Assembly: GCA_002404215.1 (NCBI GenBank)
Contig: DHJG01000123.1
Location: 500 to 9,935, forward strand
Length of the DNA stretch: 9,436 bases
Direction: 5' to 3'
From: Desulfosporosinus sp. UBA4726
GTDB lineage: Bacteria; Bacillota; Desulfitobacteriia; Desulfitobacteriales; Desulfitobacteriaceae
The notes below the pieces were generated by a model. The model made no database searches. It was not told the DNA's origin and worked only from the letters and a program-made list of their open reading frames with translations. Made by a program: the position numbers and the translations under genes. Below are positions 1-6,596 of the stretch, piece after piece; within the stretch, counting starts at the first letter, position 1, and the number at the start of each line of letters is the position of its first letter.

Positions 1-41
1 AACGTGATGCCTAAACCTTGTAGTAGACCTTTACCAAACAC
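1..41 (-). CDS. nuoI: NuoI, NADH-quinone oxidoreductase iron-sulfur subunit I (5' end only)
   Basis: Only the first 13 codons lie in the window; the gene continues past the left edge. From a GTG at 41 the frame reads (V/M)FGKGLLQGLGIT, which matches the usual amino terminus of NuoI, the ferredoxin-like subunit that carries two [4Fe-4S] clusters in the connecting arm of complex I. A good ribosome binding site (GGAGGG, 7 nt spacing) overlaps the nuoH stop codon. NuoI directly after NuoH is the standard order in nuo operons. The clusters themselves are outside the window, so the call rests on the N-terminal motif, the RBS and the context. Confidence 0.82.
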   Translation of the reverse strand, partial: MFGKGLLQGLGIT

Positions 42-45
42 TATG

Positions 46-1113
46 TCACCCTCCCATCACGAGTCGGTAAATGAATATCCCCAGACCCGTTAAAATAATG
101 TTTAAAATCGAAAGTGGCAACAAGACCTTCCACCCTAAGTGCATTAAATGGTCAATACGAATTCGTGGAAAAGTCCAACGAGCCCACATGATAAAGAAGA
201 TCACAACCCCGATTTTCATAAAGAACCAGACGAAACCAGGCAATATTGCCGGTCCCTGCCAACCACCTAGAAAAACAGTTGCAGCAAGTGAAGCGATAGC
301 CGTCATACTCCCATATTCTCCGAGGAAGAATAATCCCCAGCGAAGTCCCGAGTACTCTGTAAACGGCCCGGCAACGACTTCCTGATCTGCTTCAACCAGG
401 TCAAACGGCGCACGATTAAGTTCCGCCATACCGGCTATGATGAAGATCACAAATGCCAGAGGTTGAAGAAGAATAAAGGGAACGGTTGCTTGTGCTTTAA
501 CAATGACGCCTAAATTAAACGATTGGGTGATCATGACAACCCCAAGCAAGGAGAAAATCAAGGGGATTTCGTAACTAATCATTTGAGCAACTGCTCGCAT
601 GCCCCCAAGTAAGGAGTATTTATTGTTTGATCCCCATCCAGCCATTAAGAAAGCCACTGTTGAAATAGCGGAGATCGCAAGAAAATAAAAAATACCTAAA
701 TCAAGATCAAGGGGTGCTAAGCCATTCCCAAAAGGGATGACCGCTAAGGACATCATCGGGAGGGAGAAGATAATCATTGGCGCGATTTTAAAAATAAACT
801 TGTCAGCGCCTGCCGGAGTAATATCTTCTTTGCCCATGAGCTTTAATGCATCTGCTATAGTCTGGAACCATCCGCGCGGACCTAGACGATTGGGCCCTGG
901 TCTCTGTGATGTCCAACCTGCGACTTTACGTTCAAGTAAAATCAAAATCAAAGCAGCAAGGACAATAATGACAACCACGATGATAAAATTAATGATACTC
1001 ATGGTTAAATTTGCCCAAACTGATTGGGGATCCGCAAAAAGTCCACGGATGAAGTGCGCAATAATCAAAAACAGATTATCTAAAGTCTCCATCAGCTTAC
1101 TTAAAGTCTCCAT
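46..1113 (-). CDS. nuoH: NuoH, NADH-quinone oxidoreductase membrane subunit H
   Basis: This 355-aa polytopic membrane protein is the complex I subunit that joins the peripheral arm to the membrane arm and forms part of the quinone chamber. Family signatures are clear: ERK at residues 61-63, QRPGPNRLGPRG (70-81), the IADALKLMGKED segment (86-96), YSLLGGMRAVAQMISYEI (166-183) and the long conserved cytosolic loop AELNRAPFDLVEADQE...TEYSG (230-256) with its acidic residues. About eight hydrophobic spans are visible. The ATG at 1113 has a GAGGGGAG ribosome binding site 6 nt upstream. A second in-frame ATG at 1092 lacks one. The first seven codons are repeated almost exactly by the next seven (METLSKL/METLDNL), so the native N-terminus looks duplicated. 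The gene lies 25 bp after nuoD and 4 bp before nuoI, and nuoEFG are absent between nuoD and nuoH. Confidence 0.96.
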   Translation of the reverse strand: METLSKLMETLDNLFLIIAHFIRGLFADPQSVWANLTMSIINFIIVVVIIVLAALILILLERKVAGWTSQRPGPNRLGPRGWFQTIADALKLMGKEDITPAGADKFIFKIAPMIIFSLPMMSLAVIPFGNGLAPLDLDLGIFYFLAISAISTVAFLMAGWGSNNKYSLLGGMRAVAQMISYEIPLIFSLLGVVMITQSFNLGVIVKAQATVPFILLQPLAFVIFIIAGMAELNRAPFDLVEADQEVVAGPFTEYSGLRWGLFFLGEYGSMTAIASLAATVFLGGWQGPAILPGFVWFFMKIGVVIFFIMWARWTFPRIRIDHLMHLGWKVLLPLSILNIILTGLGIFIYRLVMGG

Positions 1114-1138
1114 CTTATTCTCCCCTCATTGCAATTTA

Positions 1139-2242
1139 CTACTTATCCACTTCACCCAATACAGCATCCAACGTTGCAAAAATTGCCACAACGTCTTGGA
1201 TTTTCCATCCTAAACACACAATCGGGAGCATCTGTAAGTTAATGAATGTGGCTGGCCGAATACGAACCCGTGCGGGTTTAGTCGTACCATCACTGACGAT
1301 ATAGAATCCTAATTCCCCTTTGGGGTTCTCAACTCGATGATAGACTTCGCCAGCTGGAGGTTTGATAACCTTAGGTACCTTGGCCATAATCGGGCCTTCT
1401 GGAATATCACGGACTGCTTGCTTTATGATCTTGATACTTTCCACGATCTCATCCATCCGGATTATGGTACGGTCATAGCTGTCGCACCCTGTTCGAACTG
1501 GTACGTTAAAATCAAACCGATCATAGATACTGTAAGGTTCCGCTTTGCGCACGTCATAACTAACACCTGACGCCCGTAAAACTGGACCAGTGATCGAAAG
1601 GTTTTCTGCAAGCTCCTTCGATAAGATACCAACGCTTTTCAATCGACCTTGGGCAATCTCATTGCCGAAAAACATGCCGTAATATTCTTCGAGCATCTCT
1701 GGCGTATCATCAAGAAACGATTGAAGGGCAGGCCAAAACTCTGCTGGCGGCTCTGCACACATGCCACCTATACGCATAATGTTGACTGTCAAACGATTTC
1801 CTGCTGTCATCTCATACATATCGCAGATGCGTTCGCGGTCACGGAAAGCATAAGACCACAACGACCATCCCGCCATATCAAGGGCAGTACTGGCAATACA
1901 AACCTGATGACTAGCAATCCGAGAAAGCTCGCCAAAAATAACCCGCAAGTATTCAGCCCGTTCGGGAACTTCAACACCCATGAGTTTTTCTACCGTTTGG
2001 ACATAGGCCCAGTTGTTATGCGGAGACGCAAGGTAATCCAGGCGGTCCGTATAAGGAATAAATTGTGAATAAGTTCGGCTTTCCGCAAGTTTCTCCATCC
2101 CCCGATGAAGGTATCCAATTTTGGGTTCAAGTTTGGTAACCGTTTCACCCTCTAGATTGACCACCATGCGGAACAAGCCGTGCATACTCGGGTGCTGGGG
2201 GCCCATGTTCAAGAGTAGTTGTTCAGTTTTTTCAATAGTCAT
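1139..2242 (-). CDS. nuoD: NuoD, NADH-quinone oxidoreductase 49-kDa subunit
   Basis: At 367 aa this is the separate (not CD-fused) form of NuoD, the hydrogenase-large-subunit-derived protein that lines the quinone pocket at the top of the connecting arm. Visible motifs are GPQHPSMHGLFR (14-25), YLHRGMEKLAE (44-54), YTDRLDYLA (64-72), then SGVSYDVRKAEPYSIYD and the carboxyl end LDAVLGEVDK. By comparison with Thermus Nqo4, His21 and Tyr70 are the expected quinone-contacting residues (inference from motif spacing). The ATG at 2242 is preceded by an AGGGGGA ribosome binding site. Only 11 bp separate it from the nuoC stop, which indicates translational coupling. The paired cysteines that ligate NiFe in related hydrogenases are not seen in the usual positions, as expected for complex I. 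Confidence 0.96.
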   Translation of the reverse strand: MTIEKTEQLLLNMGPQHPSMHGLFRMVVNLEGETVTKLEPKIGYLHRGMEKLAESRTYSQFIPYTDRLDYLASPHNNWAYVQTVEKLMGVEVPERAEYLRVIFGELSRIASHQVCIASTALDMAGWSLWSYAFRDRERICDMYEMTAGNRLTVNIMRIGGMCAEPPAEFWPALQSFLDDTPEMLEEYYGMFFGNEIAQGRLKSVGILSKELAENLSITGPVLRASGVSYDVRKAEPYSIYDRFDFNVPVRTGCDSYDRTIIRMDEIVESIKIIKQAVRDIPEGPIMAKVPKVIKPPAGEVYHRVENPKGELGFYIVSDGTTKPARVRIRPATFINLQMLPIVCLGWKIQDVVAIFATLDAVLGEVDK

Positions 2243-2253
2243 GGTTTTTCCCC

Positions 2254-2742
2254 CTATTCCCCTTCTATCCGTATGCGCGTGATATTACGAACCTCTATAG
2301 GCTCGATCACATAGTCCTTGCGCAACGGATAACCTTCAAAATCATCCCACATATAGATTCGTTTAAGGTTAGGATGTCCTTTAAATTTAATCCCGAACAT
2401 GTCATAGGCCTCACGCTCTAGGAAGTTTGCCCCCTGCCAAATACTTGTCACGGAATCAATCACCGGATTTTCTCGGTCAACGATTGCTTTTACGCGCAAA
2501 AGCTGTGTTCCGTGCAAACTAGAAAGCTGATAGACTACTTCGAAGTGATCGCCAAGGTCCATTCCACATAAATCGTGTAAAAAATCACATGGAATATTCG
2601 GGAAATTTTTAGCTGCTGTCAGAGTTTCAATAATAGATGGAGCTTTAACTTTTAAAACAAGTACCCCAAAGCTCTCTTCAACTTCACCGTTAACCCGAGT
2701 TGCAAGTTCTTCTACTTGTTGTTTTAGTAGATTATTTTCCAT
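2254..2742 (-). CDS. nuoC: NuoC, NADH-quinone oxidoreductase 30-kDa subunit
   Basis: This 162-aa protein is the soluble 30-kDa subunit that packs against NuoD in the connecting arm and carries no cofactor. The family signature is complete: LEREAYDMFGIKF (108-120), HPNLKRI (123-129) and DDFEGYPLRKDY (133-144). The N-terminal region (1-100) is the variable alpha/beta part typical of the family. The ATG at 2742 lies inside the end of nuoB, overlapping it by 11 bp. Its ribosome binding site (AAGGTGAGG about 10 nt upstream) is also inside nuoB, so translation of C is probably coupled to B. The gene is separate from nuoD, unlike the fused NuoCD of enterobacteria. Confidence 0.95.
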   Translation of the reverse strand: MENNLLKQQVEELATRVNGEVEESFGVLVLKVKAPSIIETLTAAKNFPNIPCDFLHDLCGMDLGDHFEVVYQLSSLHGTQLLRVKAIVDRENPVIDSVTSIWQGANFLEREAYDMFGIKFKGHPNLKRIYMWDDFEGYPLRKDYVIEPIEVRNITRIRIEGE

Positions 2743-3253
2743 TTCTCATTAACCTCACCTTAGCAGGATTCGAAACTTTGTATTGAAGTTGCAAAAGACC
2801 ATATAACAAGGATTCTGGTCGTGGAGGGCAACCAGGGATATAAACATCCACTGGGACAACCTTATCTACGCCAGCCATCATGGAATAAGAATCTACAAAG
2901 GGGCCCCCAGCGTTTGCACAACTTCCCATAGCAATAACCCATTTAGGCTCAGGCATTTGGTCATAAACACGTCTCAACAATGGAGCCATCTTGCGAGTAC
3001 AGGTTCCTGCCACAATCATAACATCCGCTTGACGAGGGGACGCACGAAAAACTTCCCAGCCAAAGCGCGAAATGTCATAACGAGGTCCGCCAGTGGCCAT
3101 CATCTCAATCGCACAACAAGCTAAACCAAGCGTTACGGGCCAGAAAGAATGCCCACGAGCCCAGTTTAGAAGTTTATCGAGATTCGTTACCAAAATGTTT
3201 TTTTCCATCAGTGCTTCTTCTTCACGAAGCCGTCTTTCTGAAGCTACATCCAC
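2732..3253 (-). CDS. nuoB: NuoB, NADH-quinone oxidoreductase subunit B (cluster N2)
   Basis: NuoB carries the terminal [4Fe-4S] cluster N2 that passes electrons to quinone. With the start chosen here it has 173 aa. Motifs: LGLACCAIEMMA (42-53) with the tandem Cys46-Cys47, GSCANAGG (110-117) with Cys112, and YIPGCPPRPESLL (138-150) with Cys142; together these are the four expected N2 ligands. Cys85 in GTCTRKMAP is an extra cysteine not among them. I chose the GTG at 3253 because an AAGGTG ribosome binding site sits 7 nt upstream (3261-3266) and it overlaps the nuoA stop by 10 bp, as in coupled operons. An ATG at 3208 (158 aa) has only a weak GA-rich site. A longer in-frame start at 3364 would run 121 bp into nuoA and is unlikely. 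Confidence 0.95.
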   Translation of the reverse strand: MDVASERRLREEEALMEKNILVTNLDKLLNWARGHSFWPVTLGLACCAIEMMATGGPRYDISRFGWEVFRASPRQADVMIVAGTCTRKMAPLLRRVYDQMPEPKWVIAMGSCANAGGPFVDSYSMMAGVDKVVPVDVYIPGCPPRPESLLYGLLQLQYKVSNPAKVRLMRNGK

Positions 3254-3603
3254 TCTAAAGCACCTTCTTTCCAAGCATACCAGAAACCGACCAAGAGAAT
3301 GACAATAAAGACGAACATTTCCACAAAAGCAAAGGTTCCCAGTTTTTGGAACGTCAAGGCCCAAGGAAACAAGAAAACTGTTTCAACATCAAACGCTGTA
3401 AAGACTATGGCGTACATAAAATAATTGCTCTTAAATCCGAGCCAGGTCCGTCCAATTGTCTCGTTCCCACACTCATAACTCGTCAATTTCTCTTTGTGGG
3501 GTTTGTTTGGTGCCAACAATTTTGGCACGATCATCATAATGATCGATACTGCTATCGCACCAACTAGAAAGACACCTACACCAGCAAAATTATTATCACC
3601 CAT
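3244..3603 (-). CDS. nuoA: NuoA, NADH-quinone oxidoreductase membrane subunit A
   Basis: This 119-aa membrane protein is the first gene of the complex I operon. It has three predicted membrane spans (about residues 6-27, 60-81 and 88-110). The conserved first loop carries SYECGNE (42-48; Cys45 is the residue used to monitor the active/deactive state in other complex I enzymes). Span 2 contains the FDVE motif (71-74), and the carboxyl end is YAWKEGALEW. NuoA helps seal the quinone chamber together with NuoH and NuoJ. The ATG at 3603 has an excellent AAGGAGGT ribosome binding site 7 nt upstream. The stop codon overlaps the GTG of nuoB. A candidate sigma-A promoter lies about 55-85 bp upstream. 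Confidence 0.95.
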   Translation of the reverse strand: MGDNNFAGVGVFLVGAIAVSIIMMIVPKLLAPNKPHKEKLTSYECGNETIGRTWLGFKSNYFMYAIVFTAFDVETVFLFPWALTFQKLGTFAFVEMFVFIVILLVGFWYAWKEGALEWM

Positions 3604-3619
3604 CCTCTTAACCTCCTTT

Positions 3620-3635
3620 CATCAAAATTCTGATG
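3620..3635. repeat. 16-bp near-perfect palindrome in the nuoA leader
   Basis: CATCAAAATTCTGATG has 8-bp half-sites with a single imperfect pair, and it is followed at once by an overlapping 8-bp palindrome, GATGCATC (3632-3639). It lies between the predicted nuo transcription start and the nuoA ribosome binding site (about 3611-3618). It could be a repressor operator or a weak RNA hairpin that affects nuoA translation, or it could be chance in AT-rich DNA. Confidence 0.3.
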
Positions 3636-3658
3636 CATCGCTTTAATCAGCTAAGCTT

Positions 3659-3687
3659 ATTGTGCCACACTCATCAGGTATGGTCAA
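3659..3687 (-). promoter_or_regulatory. Candidate sigma-A promoter of the nuo operon
   Basis: On the minus strand TTGACC (3682-3687) is separated by exactly 17 bp from CACAAT (3659-3664). The -35 matches TTGACA at five positions and the -10 matches TATAAT at four. It lies in the rnhB-nuoA gap (3604-3717), which shows no clear terminator. Transcription would begin near 3652 and give a leader of about 50 nt containing the palindrome at 3620-3635. Confidence 0.6.
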
Positions 3688-3717
3688 CAGTTTAACCTTT
3701 GCACCACCGCCTTTCTA

Positions 3718-4500
3718 TCAACTAGCGGACGTCCCTTGGTTCATCGGAGCAAAACTTCTTCGATGAAGAGGACAGGGTCCTAAACGCCGCAAAACCTGCA
3801 TGTGTTCACTCGTTCCATACCCCTTGTTTTTAGAGAACGTATATTCAGGATAAAGAGCATGGAGTTCAACCATCAAGCGGTCACGTGTCACCTTTGCTAA
3901 GATCGAGGCCGCTGCAATCGAGGCACTTATTTGGTCTCCCTTTACTATCGGGAGCTGTGGAAGATGAACATCAGGGAGTTTTAGTGCGTCAATCAATAAG
4001 TAATGTGGACGAACTGTCAATCCCTCGACTGCGCGTTTCATAGCCAACTTGGTGGCTTGTAATATATTCAAGGCATCAATCTCAGCCGGTTCTGCACTTC
4101 CTATAGCATAATCAATTGCCTGAGCCTGAATCTGAGGATAAAGTTTTTCTCGTTTACTTTCAGTCAGCATCTTAGAGTCATTGAGGCCAGGCAAATCAAA
4201 ACGTGCCGGAAGAATACAAGCCGCAGCAACGACCGGACCAGCCAATGGTCCACGCCCTGCTTCATCAATACCCGCTAGCAACAAAAATCCTTTTTTCCAT
4301 AATTTCTTTTCTTCCACAAGCAGTTGTTGAATACGTGCCTGTTCCGTAGCTTGTGCTTGCTGATACTTAAGTAACCGCACTGCAAGTCGCCGAACTCCTT
4401 GACGCGGATCGTTCTGGCATGCGCAAAACATTCGAGGGGAAGGGTCTTTATACAGTGCTTCTTCAACTTCCCGTACATTCATCTGGGATAACGGTTCCAC
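3718..4500 (-). CDS. rnhB: Ribonuclease HII
   Basis: RNase HII removes ribonucleotides misincorporated into DNA and degrades RNA in RNA:DNA hybrids. The 260-aa protein has the type-2 RNase H signature GIDEAGRGPLAGPVVAA (77-93) with catalytic Asp79-Glu80, then LNDSKMLTESKRE (106-118), LLIDALKLP (168-176) with Asp171, GDQISASIAAASILAKVTRD (188-207) with Asp189, and the closing HRRSFAP. An N-terminal segment of about 70 residues before the catalytic core is normal for Gram-positive RnhB (the Bacillus protein is about 255 aa). Translation starts at GTG 4500, with GAGGAG 6 nt upstream; the internal ATG at 4482 has no good site. A near-consensus promoter lies just upstream, so the gene can be expressed separately from rbgA. 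Confidence 0.95.
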   Translation of the reverse strand: MEPLSQMNVREVEEALYKDPSPRMFCACQNDPRQGVRRLAVRLLKYQQAQATEQARIQQLLVEEKKLWKKGFLLLAGIDEAGRGPLAGPVVAAACILPARFDLPGLNDSKMLTESKREKLYPQIQAQAIDYAIGSAEPAEIDALNILQATKLAMKRAVEGLTVRPHYLLIDALKLPDVHLPQLPIVKGDQISASIAAASILAKVTRDRLMVELHALYPEYTFSKNKGYGTSEHMQVLRRLGPCPLHRRSFAPMNQGTSAS

Positions 4501-4522
4501 ACTTTTCTCCTCTTCTCTCCCT

Positions 4523-4550
4523 ATATTATCAATTCGACAAGTAATGTCAA
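4523..4550 (-). promoter_or_regulatory. Candidate sigma-A promoter of rnhB
   Basis: A perfect TTGACA (4545-4550) is followed after 16 bp by TAATAT (4523-4528, four of six to consensus) on the minus strand. It lies in the 107-bp rbgA-rnhB gap. The predicted start near 4516 leaves a leader of about 15 nt, just enough for the GAGGAG ribosome binding site (4507-4512). No terminator hairpin with a T-run is evident after rbgA, so read-through from upstream is also possible. Confidence 0.6.
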
Positions 4551-4607
4551 TTTCCTTTATTTAGCCTATATTATTCACTCAGAGATAATAAATATGCATG
4601 AGGGAAA

Positions 4608-5438
4608 TTACTCAAAGTCGTAATCCATCGTTATTGGACCAAGGTGTCCCATGCGGAGTTCGCGCAGAAAAATCTGAGCAGCTTTTAGGGTATCTACGCG
4701 CCCACCATGAATCAAGCACCCTCGTTTTCGACCCAGGCTCTCCAATGTAACCTCCGAGTCCGCAGTCTGATAGCGGAGTAAGGCATTTGGAGAATGCTGC
4801 TTTAGCCAATCAATGATCCAGATCGATAATTCTTCAATATCAAAAACATCATCTTTTATGGCTCCGAGTGCAGCAAGCTTTCGTCCAACATCAGGGTCAT
4901 CAAATTTAGGCCACAACATACCTGGCGTATCTAACAGTTCAACTCGTTCATGAATCCGAACCCATTGATTTCCACGAGTCACACCTGGTTTGTTACCGAC
5001 TTTAGCTTGGGCTCCTCCCGTCAATTGATTGATCAATGACGATTTACCGATGTTTGGAATACCGACAATCATGACCTTAATCATTTGTGGACGAATGCCT
5101 TTGGCAGCCTGTTTTGCTTGTTTAACCAGAACCATACGTTCTAATTCTGGTACAATCTGTTTAACCCCAACCCCCGTAGTAGCGCTAACCGCATAAACAG
5201 GGCTTGCAGTTCTTAGGTGTGTAAGCCATTTTGACGTCCAATTGGGATCTGCCAAATCCGCTTTATTAAGTAGTAATAATCTCGATTTGTTACCAAGCAG
5301 CTTATGAAGCATCGGGTTACGGCTACTAACCGGTATTCGAGCATCGGCAAGTTCTAAAACAACATCAACCCATTGAAGTTGTTCAATTAAAAGGCGTCTC
5401 GCCTTAGCCATATGCCCCGGAAACCATTGAATAGTCAT
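4608..5438 (-). CDS. rbgA: RbgA (YlqF), 50S ribosome assembly GTPase
   Basis: RbgA is a circularly permuted GTPase that promotes a late step of 50S subunit maturation, near ribosomal proteins such as L16. The 276-aa protein (about 282 in Bacillus) shows the permuted motif order: G4 NKAD (58-61), G5 SATTGVG (85-91), then G1 GIPNIGKSS (126-134), the GVTRGNQWV switch-I region (152-160) and G3 DTPG (170-173). The N-terminal WFPGHMAKA carries His9, the proposed catalytic histidine in Bacillus RbgA. The C-terminal domain (about 180-276) is the expected RNA-binding helical region. The ATG at 5438 has a GAGGGA ribosome binding site 5 nt upstream. It lies between lepB and rnhB within a ribosome-biogenesis neighbourhood. 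Confidence 0.95.
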   Translation of the reverse strand: MTIQWFPGHMAKARRLLIEQLQWVDVVLELADARIPVSSRNPMLHKLLGNKSRLLLLNKADLADPNWTSKWLTHLRTASPVYAVSATTGVGVKQIVPELERMVLVKQAKQAAKGIRPQMIKVMIVGIPNIGKSSLINQLTGGAQAKVGNKPGVTRGNQWVRIHERVELLDTPGMLWPKFDDPDVGRKLAALGAIKDDVFDIEELSIWIIDWLKQHSPNALLRYQTADSEVTLESLGRKRGCLIHGGRVDTLKAAQIFLRELRMGHLGPITMDYDFE

Positions 5439-5458
5439 AATTATCCCTCATTATCCTT

Positions 5459-5483
5459 ATTAAAAGAATTTAATTCTTTTAAT
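5459..5483. repeat. AT-rich perfect inverted repeat in the lepB-rbgA gap, with possible rbgA promoter
   Basis: The 11-bp arms 5459-5469 (ATTAAAAGAAT) and 5473-5483 (ATTCTTTTAAT) are perfectly complementary around a 3-nt centre. The stem has only one G-C pair, so it would be weak as an RNA terminator. On the minus strand the same bases contain TTGAAT (5482-5487), 17 bp, then TTTAAT (5459-5464), a possible sigma-A promoter for rbgA whose spacer is the palindrome. Both functions are inferred; neither is strong. Confidence 0.4.
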
Positions 5484-5500
5484 TCAACATTAAATCATAG

Positions 5501-6013
5501 CTAAAAGAACTTAAAACGTTGAAAAGGGTAGTATAACAACCAAGCCTTTCCCAAAAGGTAATTTTTAGGAAGAAGCCCCCATTCTCGCGAGTCTTCACTC
5601 TCACGACGATTATCCCCTAGCAGAAACACCCTCCCCACCGGAACGATCTCCGGACCATAAGGAGGATAATCGCCAGGTTTAACATAAGGTTCCTGGATAA
5701 CGTTCCCATTCACGAAAACTTTATTGTCACGAAGTTCAACTGTTTCCCCCTCGGCAGCAATAACTCGTTTGACAAAGGTACGTTTTGTATCCTTTGGAAA
5801 AGCAAACACAACAACATCTCCACGGGTGGGAGCCCACCAACGATACGCAAGACGATTGACAAGAATGCGGTCTCCTGGGATCATACCAGGTTCCATAGAA
5901 GGTGAAGGAATCAAATAGGGCTGCCATACTCCCCAACGCAAAAGTCCACCCATTAGCAAAACTGCAACAATAATTGCTAAAACCCATTTTTTTGTTGATT
6001 TCTTATGTTCCAT
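5501..6013 (-). CDS. lepB: Type I signal peptidase (SipS/LepB family)
   Basis: This membrane-bound serine protease removes signal peptides from secreted preproteins on the outer face of the membrane. With ATG 6013 it has 170 aa, close to Bacillus SipS (about 184). It has a short basic N-terminus, one membrane span (about 9-27), IPSPSMEPGMIPGD (35-48) with nucleophile Ser39, the FVKRVIAAEGETV box (80-92) with general base Lys82, and the GDNRRESEDSREWG box (133-146). Only one N-terminal span is present, as in Gram-positive enzymes. I chose this start because GAGGGGAG lies 7 nt upstream; the frame remains open to 6073 but without a site. It sits just after the rplS terminator and upstream of rbgA, a common Clostridia arrangement. 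Confidence 0.94.
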   Translation of the reverse strand: MEHKKSTKKWVLAIIVAVLLMGGLLRWGVWQPYLIPSPSMEPGMIPGDRILVNRLAYRWWAPTRGDVVVFAFPKDTKRTFVKRVIAAEGETVELRDNKVFVNGNVIQEPYVKPGDYPPYGPEIVPVGRVFLLGDNRRESEDSREWGLLPKNYLLGKAWLLYYPFQRFKFF

Positions 6014-6076
6014 CGTTACGCTCCCCTCTCGCTCTACTCTTTTAGTATGAACAAGATTCCGAGGAGCATACACGAA

Positions 6077-6105
6077 ATAATAAGATACACTTGTGACTGA
6101 TTAAA
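6077..6105 (-). promoter_or_regulatory. Weak candidate promoter of lepB
   Basis: TATTAT (6077-6082, five of six to TATAAT) lies 17 bp from TTTAAT (6100-6105, three of six to TTGACA) on the minus strand, immediately beyond the rplS terminator. A promoter is expected here because the terminator would separate lepB from rplS, but the -35 is poor and this is a best guess. Confidence 0.3.
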
Positions 6106-6130
6106 AAAAAGAGCTGGATTGCTCCAGCCC
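6103..6130 (-). terminator. Intrinsic terminator downstream of rplS
   Basis: On the minus strand GGGCTGGA (6123-6130) pairs with TCCAGCTC (6111-6118) in an 8-bp stem with one G-U pair around a GCAA tetraloop (6119-6122). It is followed at once by eight Ts (6103-6110). It starts 10 bp after the rplS stop codon. This is the clearest rho-independent terminator in the window, and it closes the rplS transcript. Confidence 0.93.
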
Positions 6131-6140
6131 ATTTTTAACC

Positions 6141-6488
6141 TTAGCCAATGCGACGATCGCGAATCCGCGCCGCTTTACCTGAAAGTCCACGTATATAGTA
6201 AAGCTTAGCCCGGCGTACCACACCCCGGCGAGACACCTCAATCTTATCCAAACGAGGTGAATGTAGAGGAAAAGTACGTTCAACCCCGACACCAGCGAAG
6301 ACACGACGAACGGTAAAGGTCTCTCTGATGCCGCCACCTTTCATTGCGATGACAAGCCCTTCAAAAAGCTGAATACGTTCACGAGTTCCCTCAACAATGC
6401 GCACATGTACACGTACTGTATCACCTGGACGGAAGTTAGGAAGATCCTTTTTCATTTGTTCTTCTTCAATCATGCGAATATAATCCAT
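6141..6488 (-). CDS. rplS: 50S ribosomal protein L19
   Basis: L19 lies at the 30S-50S interface of the ribosome. With ATG 6488 the protein is 115 aa, exactly the usual bacterial length. It starts MDYIRMIEEEQMKKDLPNF and contains FRPGDTVRVHVRIVEGTRERIQ, LFEGLVIAMKGGGIRETFTVRRV, GVGVERTFPLHSPRLDKIEV and the basic end RRAKLYYIRGLSGKAARI. The frame is open upstream to 6527, but ATG 6488 carries an AAGGGGGG ribosome binding site 9 nt upstream and matches the family start. It has its own strong promoter and a structured leader (6489-6562) and is closed by an intrinsic terminator, so it can form a monocistronic transcript as well as being read from the upstream operon. Confidence 0.97.
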   Translation of the reverse strand: MDYIRMIEEEQMKKDLPNFRPGDTVRVHVRIVEGTRERIQLFEGLVIAMKGGGIRETFTVRRVFAGVGVERTFPLHSPRLDKIEVSRRGVVRRAKLYYIRGLSGKAARIRDRRIG

Positions 6489-6562
6489 TATAAAATTCCC
6501 CCCTTCCCTGTCTAGATGTTCATACACTGATTTTTCAGCGAGCGGACCATCCTTATAAGACT
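6489..6562 (-). promoter_or_regulatory. Structured 5' leader of rplS, probably L19-leader type
   Basis: Between the predicted transcription start (about 6562) and the rplS ATG the minus strand forms a 6-bp hairpin, CGCTGA-AAAA-TCAGTG, at about 6528-6543. It is preceded by a GGTCCGC segment and followed by AACATCTAGACAGG and the ribosome binding site. Firmicutes rplS genes often carry a cis-regulatory L19 leader thought to mediate feedback by the protein. Position, size and hairpin fit, but I could not compare it with the family covariance model. Confidence 0.5.
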
Positions 6563-6567
6563 TATTT

Positions 6568-6596
6568 ATTTTATCATAACCTATTTAGTTATGCAA
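6568..6596 (-). promoter_or_regulatory. Promoter of rplS (sigma-A, extended -10)
   Basis: TTGCAT (6591-6596), 17 bp, then TAAAAT (6568-6573) on the minus strand, with TG one base before the -10 (extended -10). This lets rplS be transcribed independently of the rpsP-trmD operon. The remaining gap up to the methyltransferase stop (6597-6660) holds an 8-bp direct repeat but no terminator. Confidence 0.7.

Noticed and set aside
737..1213. Plus-strand frame of 158 codons opposite nuoH/nuoD
   Set aside because: Shadow of conserved genes on the other strand; the translation is low-complexity and matches no family I recognise. The other plus-strand frames are rejected for the same reason.
3254..3364. 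Longer NuoB start at 3364
   Set aside because: It would overlap nuoA by 121 bp, and the extra residues look like a frame-shifted reading of nuoA. The GTG at 3253 has a proper ribosome binding site.
6014..6073. Longer signal peptidase start at 6073
   Set aside because: No ribosome binding site, and the extension is unlike the family; GAGGGGAG precedes ATG 6013.
6101..6337. Alternative minus-strand frame within rplS
   Set aside because: Overlaps rplS and its terminator in another frame, with no family features.
6489..6527. Longer L19 start at 6527
   Set aside because: It would include the ribosome binding site and leader; ATG 6488 gives the standard 115-aa protein.
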